NCBI GenBank assembly: GCA_031282905.1
Contig: JAITCV010000119.1
Span: 1 to 26,059, forward strand
Source: Azoarcus sp.
GTDB lineage: Bacteria; Pseudomonadota; Gammaproteobacteria; Burkholderiales; Rhodocyclaceae
Length of the DNA: 26,059 bases
Direction: 5' to 3'
Under the pieces are notes generated by a model. It did no database searches, was not told the origin of the DNA, and saw only the letters and a program-made list of their open reading frames with translations. Position numbers and translations under genes: made by a program. Positions 15,027 through 21,903 of this stretch are shown piece after piece. How positions within the stretch are numbered: position 1 is the stretch's first letter; every line of letters begins with the position of its first letter.

Positions 15027-15667
15027 ACGATCTTCGAGAGACGCAGGACAAAACACAGTATCGGTTTGTCTACCGGCAGACGAGGAATGAAAAACTGGCC
15101 TTGTGGGGAAGCATGTTGATATGCGTCCTGGCCATGGCGGTGCTTTTTTGCACAAAAAAGGATTGGCCTTTCCAGCTTTTTTTCGGTGTGCAAACAGGCG
15201 TGCTCGCGTTCAGCTTCATCGTCCGGCAATCGCTCCTGATCGACCCGGAAGGCGTGCGTCAACAATGGAGAACAGGGTCGTTCGCGTTTTCAAGACACCT
15301 GGCCTGGCAGGATGTCGAGAAAATCCACCTCGGGCATTCGGTGCTGATGAGTATCACGCACACACCGACAGGTTTGCGGTGCTTCTGGTTTTTTGGCCCA
15401 TGGGGCAGACTGAGACGCCAGTTGATGTTCATCCAGCATGGTACGCAAGTGTATGTGGGAGAAGGACATTCGCTTTCCTTGTTGCAGGCCATCGAGAAAT
15501 TCCACGCCGTCACCCAATCGCCCCAAGACGAAGAAGAAATCGCCCGGCGGCAAACCGAGGCGACCAATATTGGCGGCAAGAAAGTCAGCATCGTCGCCTA
15601 TACCGCCGTAGCGTTGATGCTCTTCCTGGTCCTCTTTCTCACTCTGGGAGCGGGATGGTGGGGATGA
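15023..15667 (+). CDS. Uncharacterised membrane protein, PH-like middle domain
   Basis: The product is 214 residues. Two adjacent hydrophobic helices (about 27-45 and 49-67) are followed by a soluble part with short strands (LLIDPEGVRQQWRTG; AWQDVEKIHLG). This resembles bacterial PH-like domains in membrane proteins. An Arg/Glu-rich helix (near 165-180) comes next, then a C-terminal membrane helix (about 190-210). aggagg at 15005-15010 lies 12 bases upstream. It converges with comEC, leaving only nine bases between the stops, so the two mRNAs probably overlap at their 3' ends. No function is known. Confidence 0.8.
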   Translation: MNDLRETQDKTQYRFVYRQTRNEKLALWGSMLICVLAMAVLFCTKKDWPFQLFFGVQTGVLAFSFIVRQSLLIDPEGVRQQWRTGSFAFSRHLAWQDVEKIHLGHSVLMSITHTPTGLRCFWFFGPWGRLRRQLMFIQHGTQVYVGEGHSLSLLQAIEKFHAVTQSPQDEEEIARRQTEATNIGGKKVSIVAYTAVALMLFLVLFLTLGAGWWG

Positions 15668-15676
15668 GGAAATCCT

Positions 15677-18013
15677 TCAACGCCCGTGCCAGTAACGCGG
15701 GTGTTTTTCCCGCCAGCCCATCGCGCCCAACCCCTGTCTGTCCGTTTCGAGCAACACCGTTCCATCACGGTCGGTACGCAGGCTTTTCGCGCCCGCGTCC
15801 GTCCAACGGCTCAATATCTGCGGATGGGGATGGCCGTAACGGTTACGGTAACCCACCGAAAAAATCACCACCGCCGGGCGCGCGGCGGCAACGAAAGCCG
15901 ATGAAGAGGACGACTTGCTGCCGTGATGCGCGGCGACCACCGCCGTACTGGCCAGCGCCCCGCCATGGCGCGCCACCAAGGCGCTCTCGCCGCCACGCTC
16001 GATATCCCCCATGAGCAGCAAGGCCGCGCCATCCGCCGCGCTTACCCGCAGCACGCAGGATTGGTCGTTGCCGCGTCGCCCGGACACAACCTCTACCGGA
16101 GCCAGCAACTCGAATCTCACCCCTTCCCACGACCACGCGCCCCCCGCCACACAATTTTCCACCGCGTCGATATGGTGCGCCCCGGCAAAATCCTGCCCCG
16201 CCACGACATGCCCGACCTCGATCTTCGCCAGCACGCTGCTCGTTCCGCCCGCATGGTCGGCGTCATCGTGCGAAATGATTACAGCATCGAGTCGTTCCAC
16301 GCCCCACGCTCGCAGGTAAGGCAATACCGTGCGCTCACCGGCATCGCTCGTCCGTCCGTAGCGCGGGCCGGTGTCATAGAGCAGATCATGCTTGGCAGTC
16401 TGCACATGCACCGCCAGCCCCTGGCCGACATCGAGCACGGTAGCGCGAAAGCCCCCTTCTTGCGGGCGCTCGGGCCGCCAGAAAAAGAAAGCGCCGATGA
16501 TGGCGCAGGCGGCGAGCCGCCCCGGCGTGCCACGCGGCAGGATCAATATCCCCGCCGCAAGACTTGCCGCCGCGATAAGCCAGGGCGCAGGCAAGGGCTG
16601 CTCATGCAAGGCGAGTTGCGACGCCGCCAGCCATTGCAGCGCCGCCATCATCCATTCGGTCATCAAATGGGCGAATTCCAGCAAGCCATCCACCGGAATC
16701 ATCACCGCCAGCAAAGTCAGCGGCGCAATGACGAAACTGACCAAGGGAATCGCGAACGCATTGGCAAGTGGCGCCACCAATGAAAAGCCCTGGAACAGCG
16801 CCACCAACACTGGAATGGTGGCAAAAGAGATCGCCAATTGCAGCCGCAACGCCGCCCGCCAACCGCGCGGCGGCACGACCCTGCCCCCCATCACCAGCAG
16901 GATCACCGCCACCGCGCCAAAGGAAAGCCAGAATCCCGCGGCAAGCACCGCCCACGGGTCGATCACCACGACCACGAGCAGCGCGAGGCCCAGCGTCCGG
17001 CGCGCGCTGGCTTCGCGCCGCCCCAGCAAAGACAGCGCCGCCACCGTCAACATGACGAGAGCACGTTGCACCGGAATGCCCAATCCGGCGAGCAGCGCGT
17101 AAATCACCGCAGCCATCAGTCCCGCCATGGCCGCCGCCCGCCGTACCGGGCAACGCAGCGTCAGCCACGGAACACGCCGCCACCCCGCCGCGAGCAGACC
17201 GCCACAGGCCAGCGCCACCAAGGATACATGTAATCCAGATATCGCCACCAGATGTTGCACCCCGGTGCGGCGCAGGATGTCCCATTGAGGCTGATCGATC
17301 GCGTTCTGATCGCCCACCGCGAGCGCCACCAACACCCCACGATAGGGCGCGCCGGACAAGACCGCCTCGAAACGCTGGCGCACATCCGCGCGCAAGGAAT
17401 GCACCGTGCCCATCAAACCGCCCGCGTTTTCCGCCAGCCGTTGGCCGTCGCGCACATAACCCGTTGCCCGCAGCCCGCGCGCGAGCAACCAGGCTTCATA
17501 ATCGAACCCGCCCGGCGTCGCCGATCCATGCGGACGTTTCAGCCGCGTGCTCAGCCGCCACCGCTCTCCCGGACGCAACTCCGGCACCCGCGCTCGTTGC
17601 GATTCGCGCCCAAAACCATATGTCCGGTACCACGCCAGCGACAAACGTCCCGGCACGCCGCTTGCCGCCTCCTCGACCTCGAAGATGAAACGCACACTGT
17701 CACCGTCATCATTCGGCAACGAGGCGATGATGCCGGTCACCTCCAGATCGCCTCCTTCCTGCTCGGCGGCAAGCGCATCGGCAAGCCGCGACTCCGCCCG
17801 CCACGCCGCGTAACAGTAGCCCGCGAGCGCCGCCAACACGAACGTGGTCATGGCAACGCGCCATGTCGGCCCCCGCCACCGCCATCCCGCAACCCCGAGC
17901 GCCGCCAGCGCAACAAGCGCCAACGCGCCACCCCATGCCGCCCATGGCGGCAAGCTGGCCGATATCTGCAAAAGACATACCCCGGCAACGATTCCGATGA
18001 TGTTGATATACAT
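15677..18013 (-). CDS. comEC: DNA internalisation competence protein ComEC/Rec2
   Basis: ComEC is the inner-membrane channel for single-stranded DNA in natural transformation. The 778-residue product shows the three expected parts. First are N-terminal helices with an OB-like periplasmic region (LEVTGIIASLPNDD near 92; GERWRLSTRLKRPHG). Next is the multi-helix competence domain, with HLVAISGLHVSLVAL near 255 and LAGLGIPVQRALVML. Last is a C-terminal metallo-beta-lactamase-like domain with TVLDVGQGLAVHV near 545 and ISHDDADHAGG near 595. The length matches intact proteobacterial ComEC and no frameshift is seen. The start is ATG 18013-18011, with a weak ribosome-binding site. Confidence 0.96.
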   Translation of the reverse strand: MYINIIGIVAGVCLLQISASLPPWAAWGGALALVALAALGVAGWRWRGPTWRVAMTTFVLAALAGYCYAAWRAESRLADALAAEQEGGDLEVTGIIASLPNDDGDSVRFIFEVEEAASGVPGRLSLAWYRTYGFGRESQRARVPELRPGERWRLSTRLKRPHGSATPGGFDYEAWLLARGLRATGYVRDGQRLAENAGGLMGTVHSLRADVRQRFEAVLSGAPYRGVLVALAVGDQNAIDQPQWDILRRTGVQHLVAISGLHVSLVALACGGLLAAGWRRVPWLTLRCPVRRAAAMAGLMAAVIYALLAGLGIPVQRALVMLTVAALSLLGRREASARRTLGLALLVVVVIDPWAVLAAGFWLSFGAVAVILLVMGGRVVPPRGWRAALRLQLAISFATIPVLVALFQGFSLVAPLANAFAIPLVSFVIAPLTLLAVMIPVDGLLEFAHLMTEWMMAALQWLAASQLALHEQPLPAPWLIAAASLAAGILILPRGTPGRLAACAIIGAFFFWRPERPQEGGFRATVLDVGQGLAVHVQTAKHDLLYDTGPRYGRTSDAGERTVLPYLRAWGVERLDAVIISHDDADHAGGTSSVLAKIEVGHVVAGQDFAGAHHIDAVENCVAGGAWSWEGVRFELLAPVEVVSGRRGNDQSCVLRVSAADGAALLLMGDIERGGESALVARHGGALASTAVVAAHHGSKSSSSSAFVAAARPAVVIFSVGYRNRYGHPHPQILSRWTDAGAKSLRTDRDGTVLLETDRQGLGAMGWREKHPRYWHGR

Positions 18014-18132
18014 GGCGGCGCAATGTTACCAGCATTGATCCCCAATTCCTTGGCTGGCTACGGAAAACATAAAGAATAGCCATAAGAATCAATACATTAT
18101 CAAGAATGCTTGACGGCCGAACCGCCGCCTGG

Positions 18133-18156
18133 ATTGCCACATCGCTTCGTTCCTCG
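18133..18156. repeat. Dispersed intergenic repeat, copy 2
   Basis: This copy matches 809-832 at 20 of 24 bases (attgccac..cgcttcg.tcctcg). It lies in the 233-base gap between the divergent comEC and kdsD genes. That gap otherwise holds only a possible -10 box. Confidence 0.45.
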
Positions 18157-18212
18157 TTTTATGTGTTCACAAGGTCTGGGCGGGCGAGGCCGATTTTTTG
18201 GAGCGCACCGTA

Positions 18213-18218
18213 TACAAT
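18213..18218 (+). promoter_or_regulatory. Possible -10 box for kdsD-lptC-lptA
   Basis: TACAAT, within tatacaat, lies 28 bases before ATG 18247. No good -35 hexamer is seen at the right distance (18190-18196 reads ccgattt). The position in the divergent gap fits a promoter for the operon. Confidence 0.3.
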
Positions 18219-18246
18219 TGACGCTTTGCGTTTCCCCGCTCAGTTG

Positions 18247-19242
18247 ATGACCTCGACCCTCCCGATATCTCCCAGACCCGCGCGCGCGGTCGAGCTTGGC
18301 CGCCGGGTGCTCGAAATCGAAGCGGCGGCGGTTGCCGCGCTGGCTGGACGGCTGGGAGAAACGTTCGAAAGAGCGGTTGCGCTCGTGCTCCAATGCCGGG
18401 GACGGGTCATCGTCAGCGGCATCGGCAAATCGGGCCATATCGCGCGCAAGTTTGCCGCCACCCTGGCGAGCACGGGCACGCCGGCCTATTTCGTCCATGC
18501 GGCGGAAGCCGCGCACGGCGACCTCGGCATGATCACCGCCGAAGACGTGGTCATCGCGATTTCGAACTCCGGGGCGAGCGCGGAATTGCTCATGGTCGTG
18601 CCGCACGTCAAGCGCAGGGGCGCGCGGCTGATCGCGATGACCGGCAATCCCACTTCGCCCCTGGCCATGGAAGCGGACGTGCATCTGGATGCCGCGGTGG
18701 ATGAGGAAGCCTGCCCGCTCAATCTCGCCCCCACCGCCAGCACCACCGCCGAACTCGCGCTCGCGGACGCGCTTGCGGTGGCCTTGCTCGATGCGCGCGG
18801 CTTCGGCGCGGAAGACTTTGCCCGTTCCCATCCTGGCGGCAGCCTCGGACGGCGGCTGCTCACCCATGTCCGCGACGTGATGCGTCCGCGCGAGCGCGTG
18901 CCGACTGTTCCGGGCGACGCATCGCTTTCCGCCGCGCTGCTCGCCATGACCCATGGCGGCATGGGGATGACCGTGGTGATGGCGGCCGATGGACGCCCCG
19001 AAGGCATCTTCACCGATGGCGACCTGCGCCGCATGCTGGAAAATGGCATCGACGTGCGCGTCGCCCGCATCGGCGATGTGTTCACCCGCAATCCGCGCGC
19101 CATCGGCCCCGATGCGCTGGCGGTCGAAGCCGCCGAAATCATGGAACGGCTCAGAATCAGCCAGTTGCTGGTGCTCGACCACGATGGCAAGCTCATCGGC
19201 GCGCTCAACACCCACGACCTGATGCTGGCAAAGGTGATCTGA
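18247..19242 (+). CDS. kdsD: Arabinose-5-phosphate isomerase (KdsD)
   Basis: KdsD converts ribulose-5-phosphate to arabinose-5-phosphate, the first step toward Kdo for lipopolysaccharide. The 331-residue product has an N-terminal SIS domain (VIVSGIGKSGHIARKFAATL near 55; SNSGASAELL near 103; MTGNPTSPLA) and the SHPGGSLGRRLL linker near 195. A C-terminal pair of CBS domains follows (VRDVMRPRERVPTV; IGDVFTRNPRAI). This is the full family length. ATG 18247 is chosen because it begins the conserved part; upstream extension would run through the repeat. The stop and the lptC start share an A (TGATG). The usual partner kdsC is not next to it. Confidence 0.96.
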   Translation: MTSTLPISPRPARAVELGRRVLEIEAAAVAALAGRLGETFERAVALVLQCRGRVIVSGIGKSGHIARKFAATLASTGTPAYFVHAAEAAHGDLGMITAEDVVIAISNSGASAELLMVVPHVKRRGARLIAMTGNPTSPLAMEADVHLDAAVDEEACPLNLAPTASTTAELALADALAVALLDARGFGAEDFARSHPGGSLGRRLLTHVRDVMRPRERVPTVPGDASLSAALLAMTHGGMGMTVVMAADGRPEGIFTDGDLRRMLENGIDVRVARIGDVFTRNPRAIGPDALAVEAAEIMERLRISQLLVLDHDGKLIGALNTHDLMLAKVI

Positions 19243-19811
19243 TGCGCGCCTATCAACTCTATCCGCTGGCGATCGCGGCGCTCCTGGCCGCGGGCTCGAT
19301 CTGGCTTGAACGCCTGACCCGGGAACCCGAAGCGCCCGCCGATACGGCTGCCAATGTCATACCCGACTTCATTGCCACCGACGTTCGCATCACCGGCTTT
19401 GCCGAAGACGGCAGTCTGCGCTACACCCTCGATTCCCCCCGGATCGTCCATCTACCGCAAAACGATACGACCCTCACCGAGTCGCCCCGCTTGCGCCTCT
19501 TCAAGCAAAAGCAACAAACCTGGCTACAGGCCGAACGTGGCGAGCTTGGTACCGATGGCAAGCGCATCGACTTCAGCGGCGAGGTGGAAGTCGAACGGAA
19601 AAGCGACCGTAGCCCGCCGCTGCGCCTGTTCTCCGCCCGGCTCACGGTATGGCCCCAGGATCAACGCGCGGCCACCGACACCCCCGTGCGCCTGACCCGA
19701 AATGGCCGTATCGCCACCGCCAACGGGCTCGAGGCCGACAATATCTTCGGCACGCTGCAACTCGCCGGCCAAGCCCGGATGCATTTTCCCCGTCACCCCA
19801 GGAATCCCTGA
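19242..19811 (+). CDS. lptC: LPS export ABC transporter periplasmic protein LptC
   Basis: LptC is anchored in the inner membrane and passes lipopolysaccharide from LptB2FG to LptA. The 189-residue product has one N-terminal membrane helix (LYPLAIAALLAAGSIWL, residues 6-22). A beta-jellyroll periplasmic part follows, with YTLDSPRIVHLPQ, LTESPRLRLF and a run of regular strands to LEADNIFGTLQLAG, as in the LptC/YrbK family. Sequence conservation in this family is low, so the call rests also on position between kdsD and lptA. Starts and stops overlap on both sides (TGATG). Confidence 0.9.
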   Translation: MRAYQLYPLAIAALLAAGSIWLERLTREPEAPADTAANVIPDFIATDVRITGFAEDGSLRYTLDSPRIVHLPQNDTTLTESPRLRLFKQKQQTWLQAERGELGTDGKRIDFSGEVEVERKSDRSPPLRLFSARLTVWPQDQRAATDTPVRLTRNGRIATANGLEADNIFGTLQLAGQARMHFPRHPRNP

Positions 19812-20362
19812 TGTCCACCCTTCTCTCACGCGCCGCGTTCGCGGCCCTGCTTCCCGCGCTGCTCTTCTCCCCTTGCCTGGCGCACGCCGAACGAGCAGAT
19901 CGCAATCAACCGGTCAACATCGAATCCGACCAGGTAAACGTCGATGACCGCAACAAGGTGCATATTTTCGAAGGCAACGTCGTCCTTACCCAGGGCACGC
20001 TGACGATCAAGGGCGACAAACTGGTCGTCACCCAGGATGCCGAAGGTTTCGAGAAAGGCGTCGCCACCGCCAATGGCAATCGTCTGGCCACGTTCCGCCA
20101 GAAACGCGAAGGCGCGAACACCTGGATCGAGGGCGAAGCCGAACGCATCGAATACGACAGCCATACCGAGCGCGCCCGTCTCTACCAACGCGCCCATGTC
20201 AAGAGCGGCGGCAACGAAGTGCGCGGGCATTACGTCGAATATGACGCGATGAGCGAAAACTACCTCGTCACCGACGCCCCCGGCAGCAAGAGCACGGAGG
20301 CGATCAGAGTACAGGTCGTCATCCCGCCCAAGGGAAGCAACGGCAACGCCGGCAAGCGTTGA
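19811..20362 (+). CDS. lptA: LPS transport periplasmic protein LptA
   Basis: LptA forms the periplasmic bridge that carries lipopolysaccharide to the outer membrane. The 183-residue product has a cleavable signal peptide, with hydrophobic FAALLPALLFSPCLAHA and likely cleavage after AHA near residue 26. The OstA-type domain follows: NQPVNIESDQVNVDDRNKVH, IFEGNVVLTQGTLTIKGDKL near 52, EGEAERIEYD and RAHVKSGGNEVRGHYVEYD. It overlaps lptC by one base. In most relatives lptB and rpoN follow. Here a 275-base gap and a phasin gene follow instead. Confidence 0.95.
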   Translation: MSTLLSRAAFAALLPALLFSPCLAHAERADRNQPVNIESDQVNVDDRNKVHIFEGNVVLTQGTLTIKGDKLVVTQDAEGFEKGVATANGNRLATFRQKREGANTWIEGEAERIEYDSHTERARLYQRAHVKSGGNEVRGHYVEYDAMSENYLVTDAPGSKSTEAIRVQVVIPPKGSNGNAGKR

Positions 20363-20456
20363 AACGGCGTTGGCGCGGCCTTTGGAGTGAGGCCCAATGC
20401 GTATGTCCAGGAAACCCGTCAAGCCGCAACAAGTATCTGAAAACAAAGAAAACATC

Positions 20457-20479
20457 TTTTTTGTGCGTCGCACAAAAAA
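20457..20479. promoter_or_regulatory. Operator-like palindrome abutting the phasin promoter
   Basis: Arms ttttttgtgcg (20457-20467) and cgcacaaaaaa (20469-20479) are perfect inverted repeats around one base. The right arm ends four bases before the -35 box. The T run comes first on either strand, which is the wrong order for an intrinsic terminator, so a repressor site is more likely. PhaR, the usual repressor of phasin genes, is the obvious candidate by context only. Confidence 0.6.
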
Positions 20480-20483
20480 ATCC

Positions 20484-20511
20484 TTGACAGCTACGTGTTT
20501 TGCCCTAGAAT
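20484..20511 (+). promoter_or_regulatory. Sigma70 promoter of the phasin gene
   Basis: TTGACA (20484-20489), a perfect -35, is followed after 16 bases by TAGAAT (20506-20511). It is the strongest promoter match in the window, as expected for an abundant granule protein. The leader would be about 120 bases long. Confidence 0.75.
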
Positions 20512-20637
20512 GCAGCCCATGCTCGAAGTTGATTTCGAAGCATTCAAGCAACAAACATCTTGCCGTCATGCTCTGGTCTGAGTACCGAGCCGACGGTTGC
20601 GCATTCGTCCTATCTTCACACTTTTCTGGAGTTTTTC

Positions 20638-21219
20638 ATGTCGACCTTCACCCCCGAACAATTCGCTGCTGCCAACAAAGCCAACATCGAAACCCTGCTG
20701 AGCCTGACCAACGGCGTGTTCGCCAACGCCGAACGTCTGGCCGCCCTGAACCTGAATACCGCGCGCTCCGTGCTCGAAGACAGCGTGTCCAGCATCAAGT
20801 CGCTGCTCAGCGCCAAGGATGTGCAAGAACTGATCAGCCTGCAAGGCTCGCTGGTTCAACCCCTGCTGGAAAAGAGCGTGGCCTATGCCCGCAGCGTGTA
20901 TGAAATCGCCTCCCAAGGTCAGGAAGAAGTCGGCAAGGTGCTCGAAGTCCAACTCGCCGAACTGAACAAGGGCGTGACCTCCGCGCTCGACAAAGCTGCC
21001 AAATCCGCGCCCGCCGGTTCCGACGTTGCCGTCGCCGCCGTGAAGTCGGCCATTGCCGCAGCGAACAGCGCCTACGACAACTTCTCCAAGGCCGTCAAGC
21101 AAGCCACCGAAATCGCCGAAGCCAACGTCGCCGCCGCGACCAACGCCACGGTCAAGGCCGTGAGCACCACCACCCAGGCCGCTTCCGCTTCCGCGTCCAC
21201 TTCCAAGAACGTTGCCTGA
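20638..21219 (+). CDS. Phasin family protein (PHA granule-associated)
   Basis: Phasins coat polyhydroxyalkanoate granules and control their number and size. The 193-residue product has the phasin_2 pattern: STFTPEQFAAANKANIETLL at the start, then LNLNTARSVLEDSV near 40 and AYARSVYEIASQGQEEVGKV near 82. It is almost wholly helical, with an Ala/Lys-rich, low-complexity C-terminus (AEANVAAATNATVKAV) typical of this family. It contains no Cys or Trp. tggag lies about eight bases before ATG 20638. It is monocistronic, bounded by its own promoter and a double-hairpin terminator. Its presence implies PHA storage, though no phaC or phaB is in the window. Confidence 0.93.
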   Translation: MSTFTPEQFAAANKANIETLLSLTNGVFANAERLAALNLNTARSVLEDSVSSIKSLLSAKDVQELISLQGSLVQPLLEKSVAYARSVYEIASQGQEEVGKVLEVQLAELNKGVTSALDKAAKSAPAGSDVAVAAVKSAIAAANSAYDNFSKAVKQATEIAEANVAAATNATVKAVSTTTQAASASASTSKNVA

Positions 21220-21241
21220 GCAATCCATCTGAGCACTCGAA

Positions 21242-21298
21242 TTTGGGGCATTGCCCGCAATGCCCCAAAAAGCCCCGCGTTCGCGGGGCTTTTTTATT
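21242..21298 (+). terminator. Double-hairpin intrinsic terminator of the phasin gene
   Basis: The first hairpin pairs tttggggcattg (21242-21253) with caatgccccaaa (21258-21269). The second pairs agccccgc (21271-21278) with gcggggct (21283-21290) and runs straight into ttttt (21291-21295). The second is a classical terminator; the first overlaps only its A-rich base. Confidence 0.92.
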
Positions 21299-21494
21299 TG
21301 AAGCGCGTTTGGCTCCAAACGCAGGCGCAACAGCATCGCTCGCTGAAACTGGCGCGCACTTCCGGATTGGGAAAGCAAAGCCGATACTGGATTTGTGCGC
21401 CATATAGGACCGCCCAAAAGGAGATTTTGAACAAGGTCTTGCCGCGCTCATTGGGTTTCGCCGCTTCGGCAATTTCATCGGCCTCGATCCGTTC

Positions 21495-21827
21495 ATGGCA
21501 TACTTCCCGCCTCCCAATCTACCTGGTTCGAAATCCGTGCTCCCACGCCGCCGTTTGACCGGACTGTTGCTGGCGTTCCTGCTCCTCGTGGTGCAGGCGT
21601 TCTGGCTCGTCCATCGTCTCGAACACGATTGGGGCGTGGATGGGGATGAGGAAGCGGCGTGCGAATTTTGTCTTGCCCTGCACGGCATGGGCGCGGCGGC
21701 GTCCGGCGGGAATCGCGTTGCGGTTGTCGTTGCCGCGTCCGATGAGTTGCCGCGGGGCGGGTTTTCCGTCCGGGCCGATGCCGAGCCGGTTCAAGCCCGG
21801 CAACAAGGGCCGCCGCGGCGCTCCTGA
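21495..21827 (+). CDS. Small membrane protein with CxxC, DUF2946-like
   Basis: The product is 110 residues. One hydrophobic helix (LTGLLLAFLLLVVQAFWLVH, residues 21-40) is followed by HRLEHDW and a CEFCLALHGMG motif near 56-66. The pattern of His, a CxxC and a small hydrophobic stretch resembles DUF2946-type proteins found beside metal-uptake genes. It could bind zinc or copper in the periplasm, which is inference. The Arg- and Gln-rich tail (QARQQGPPRR) is unremarkable. The upstream 196 bases (21299-21494) hold no clear gene, though a minus-strand frame reads EAAKPNERGKTLFKISFWAV without a start codon. Confidence 0.62.
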   Translation: MAYFPPPNLPGSKSVLPRRRLTGLLLAFLLLVVQAFWLVHRLEHDWGVDGDEEAACEFCLALHGMGAAASGGNRVAVVVAASDELPRGGFSVRADAEPVQARQQGPPRRS

Positions 21828-21897
21828 AAAAATTCCTTTTCGATGATGTCGGCGGGCCATGGCCTTGCTGGCGTCGCGTATCCCATTTTTCAGGAGC
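21820..21897 (+). promoter_or_regulatory. Inverted repeat covering the ribosome-binding site of the barrel gene
   Basis: gctcctgaaaaa (21820-21831) is the exact reverse complement of tttttcaggagc (21886-21897). The right arm contains caggag, the ribosome-binding site seven bases before ATG 21904. A smaller palindrome, ggccatggcc (21855-21864), lies in the loop. The left arm overlaps the last codons of the upstream gene, so ribosomes finishing there would melt the stem, allowing coupled translation. Confidence 0.6.
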
Positions 21898-21903
21898 AAC
21901 ACC

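Noticed and set aside
20457..20479. Palindrome after lptA as terminator
   Set aside because: T run, stem, A run is the reverse of the required order on both strands; an operator role fits better.
21299..21900. Zur or MntR operator upstream of the metal operon
   Set aside because: No AT-rich palindrome of the expected kind was found by eye; a matrix search would be needed.
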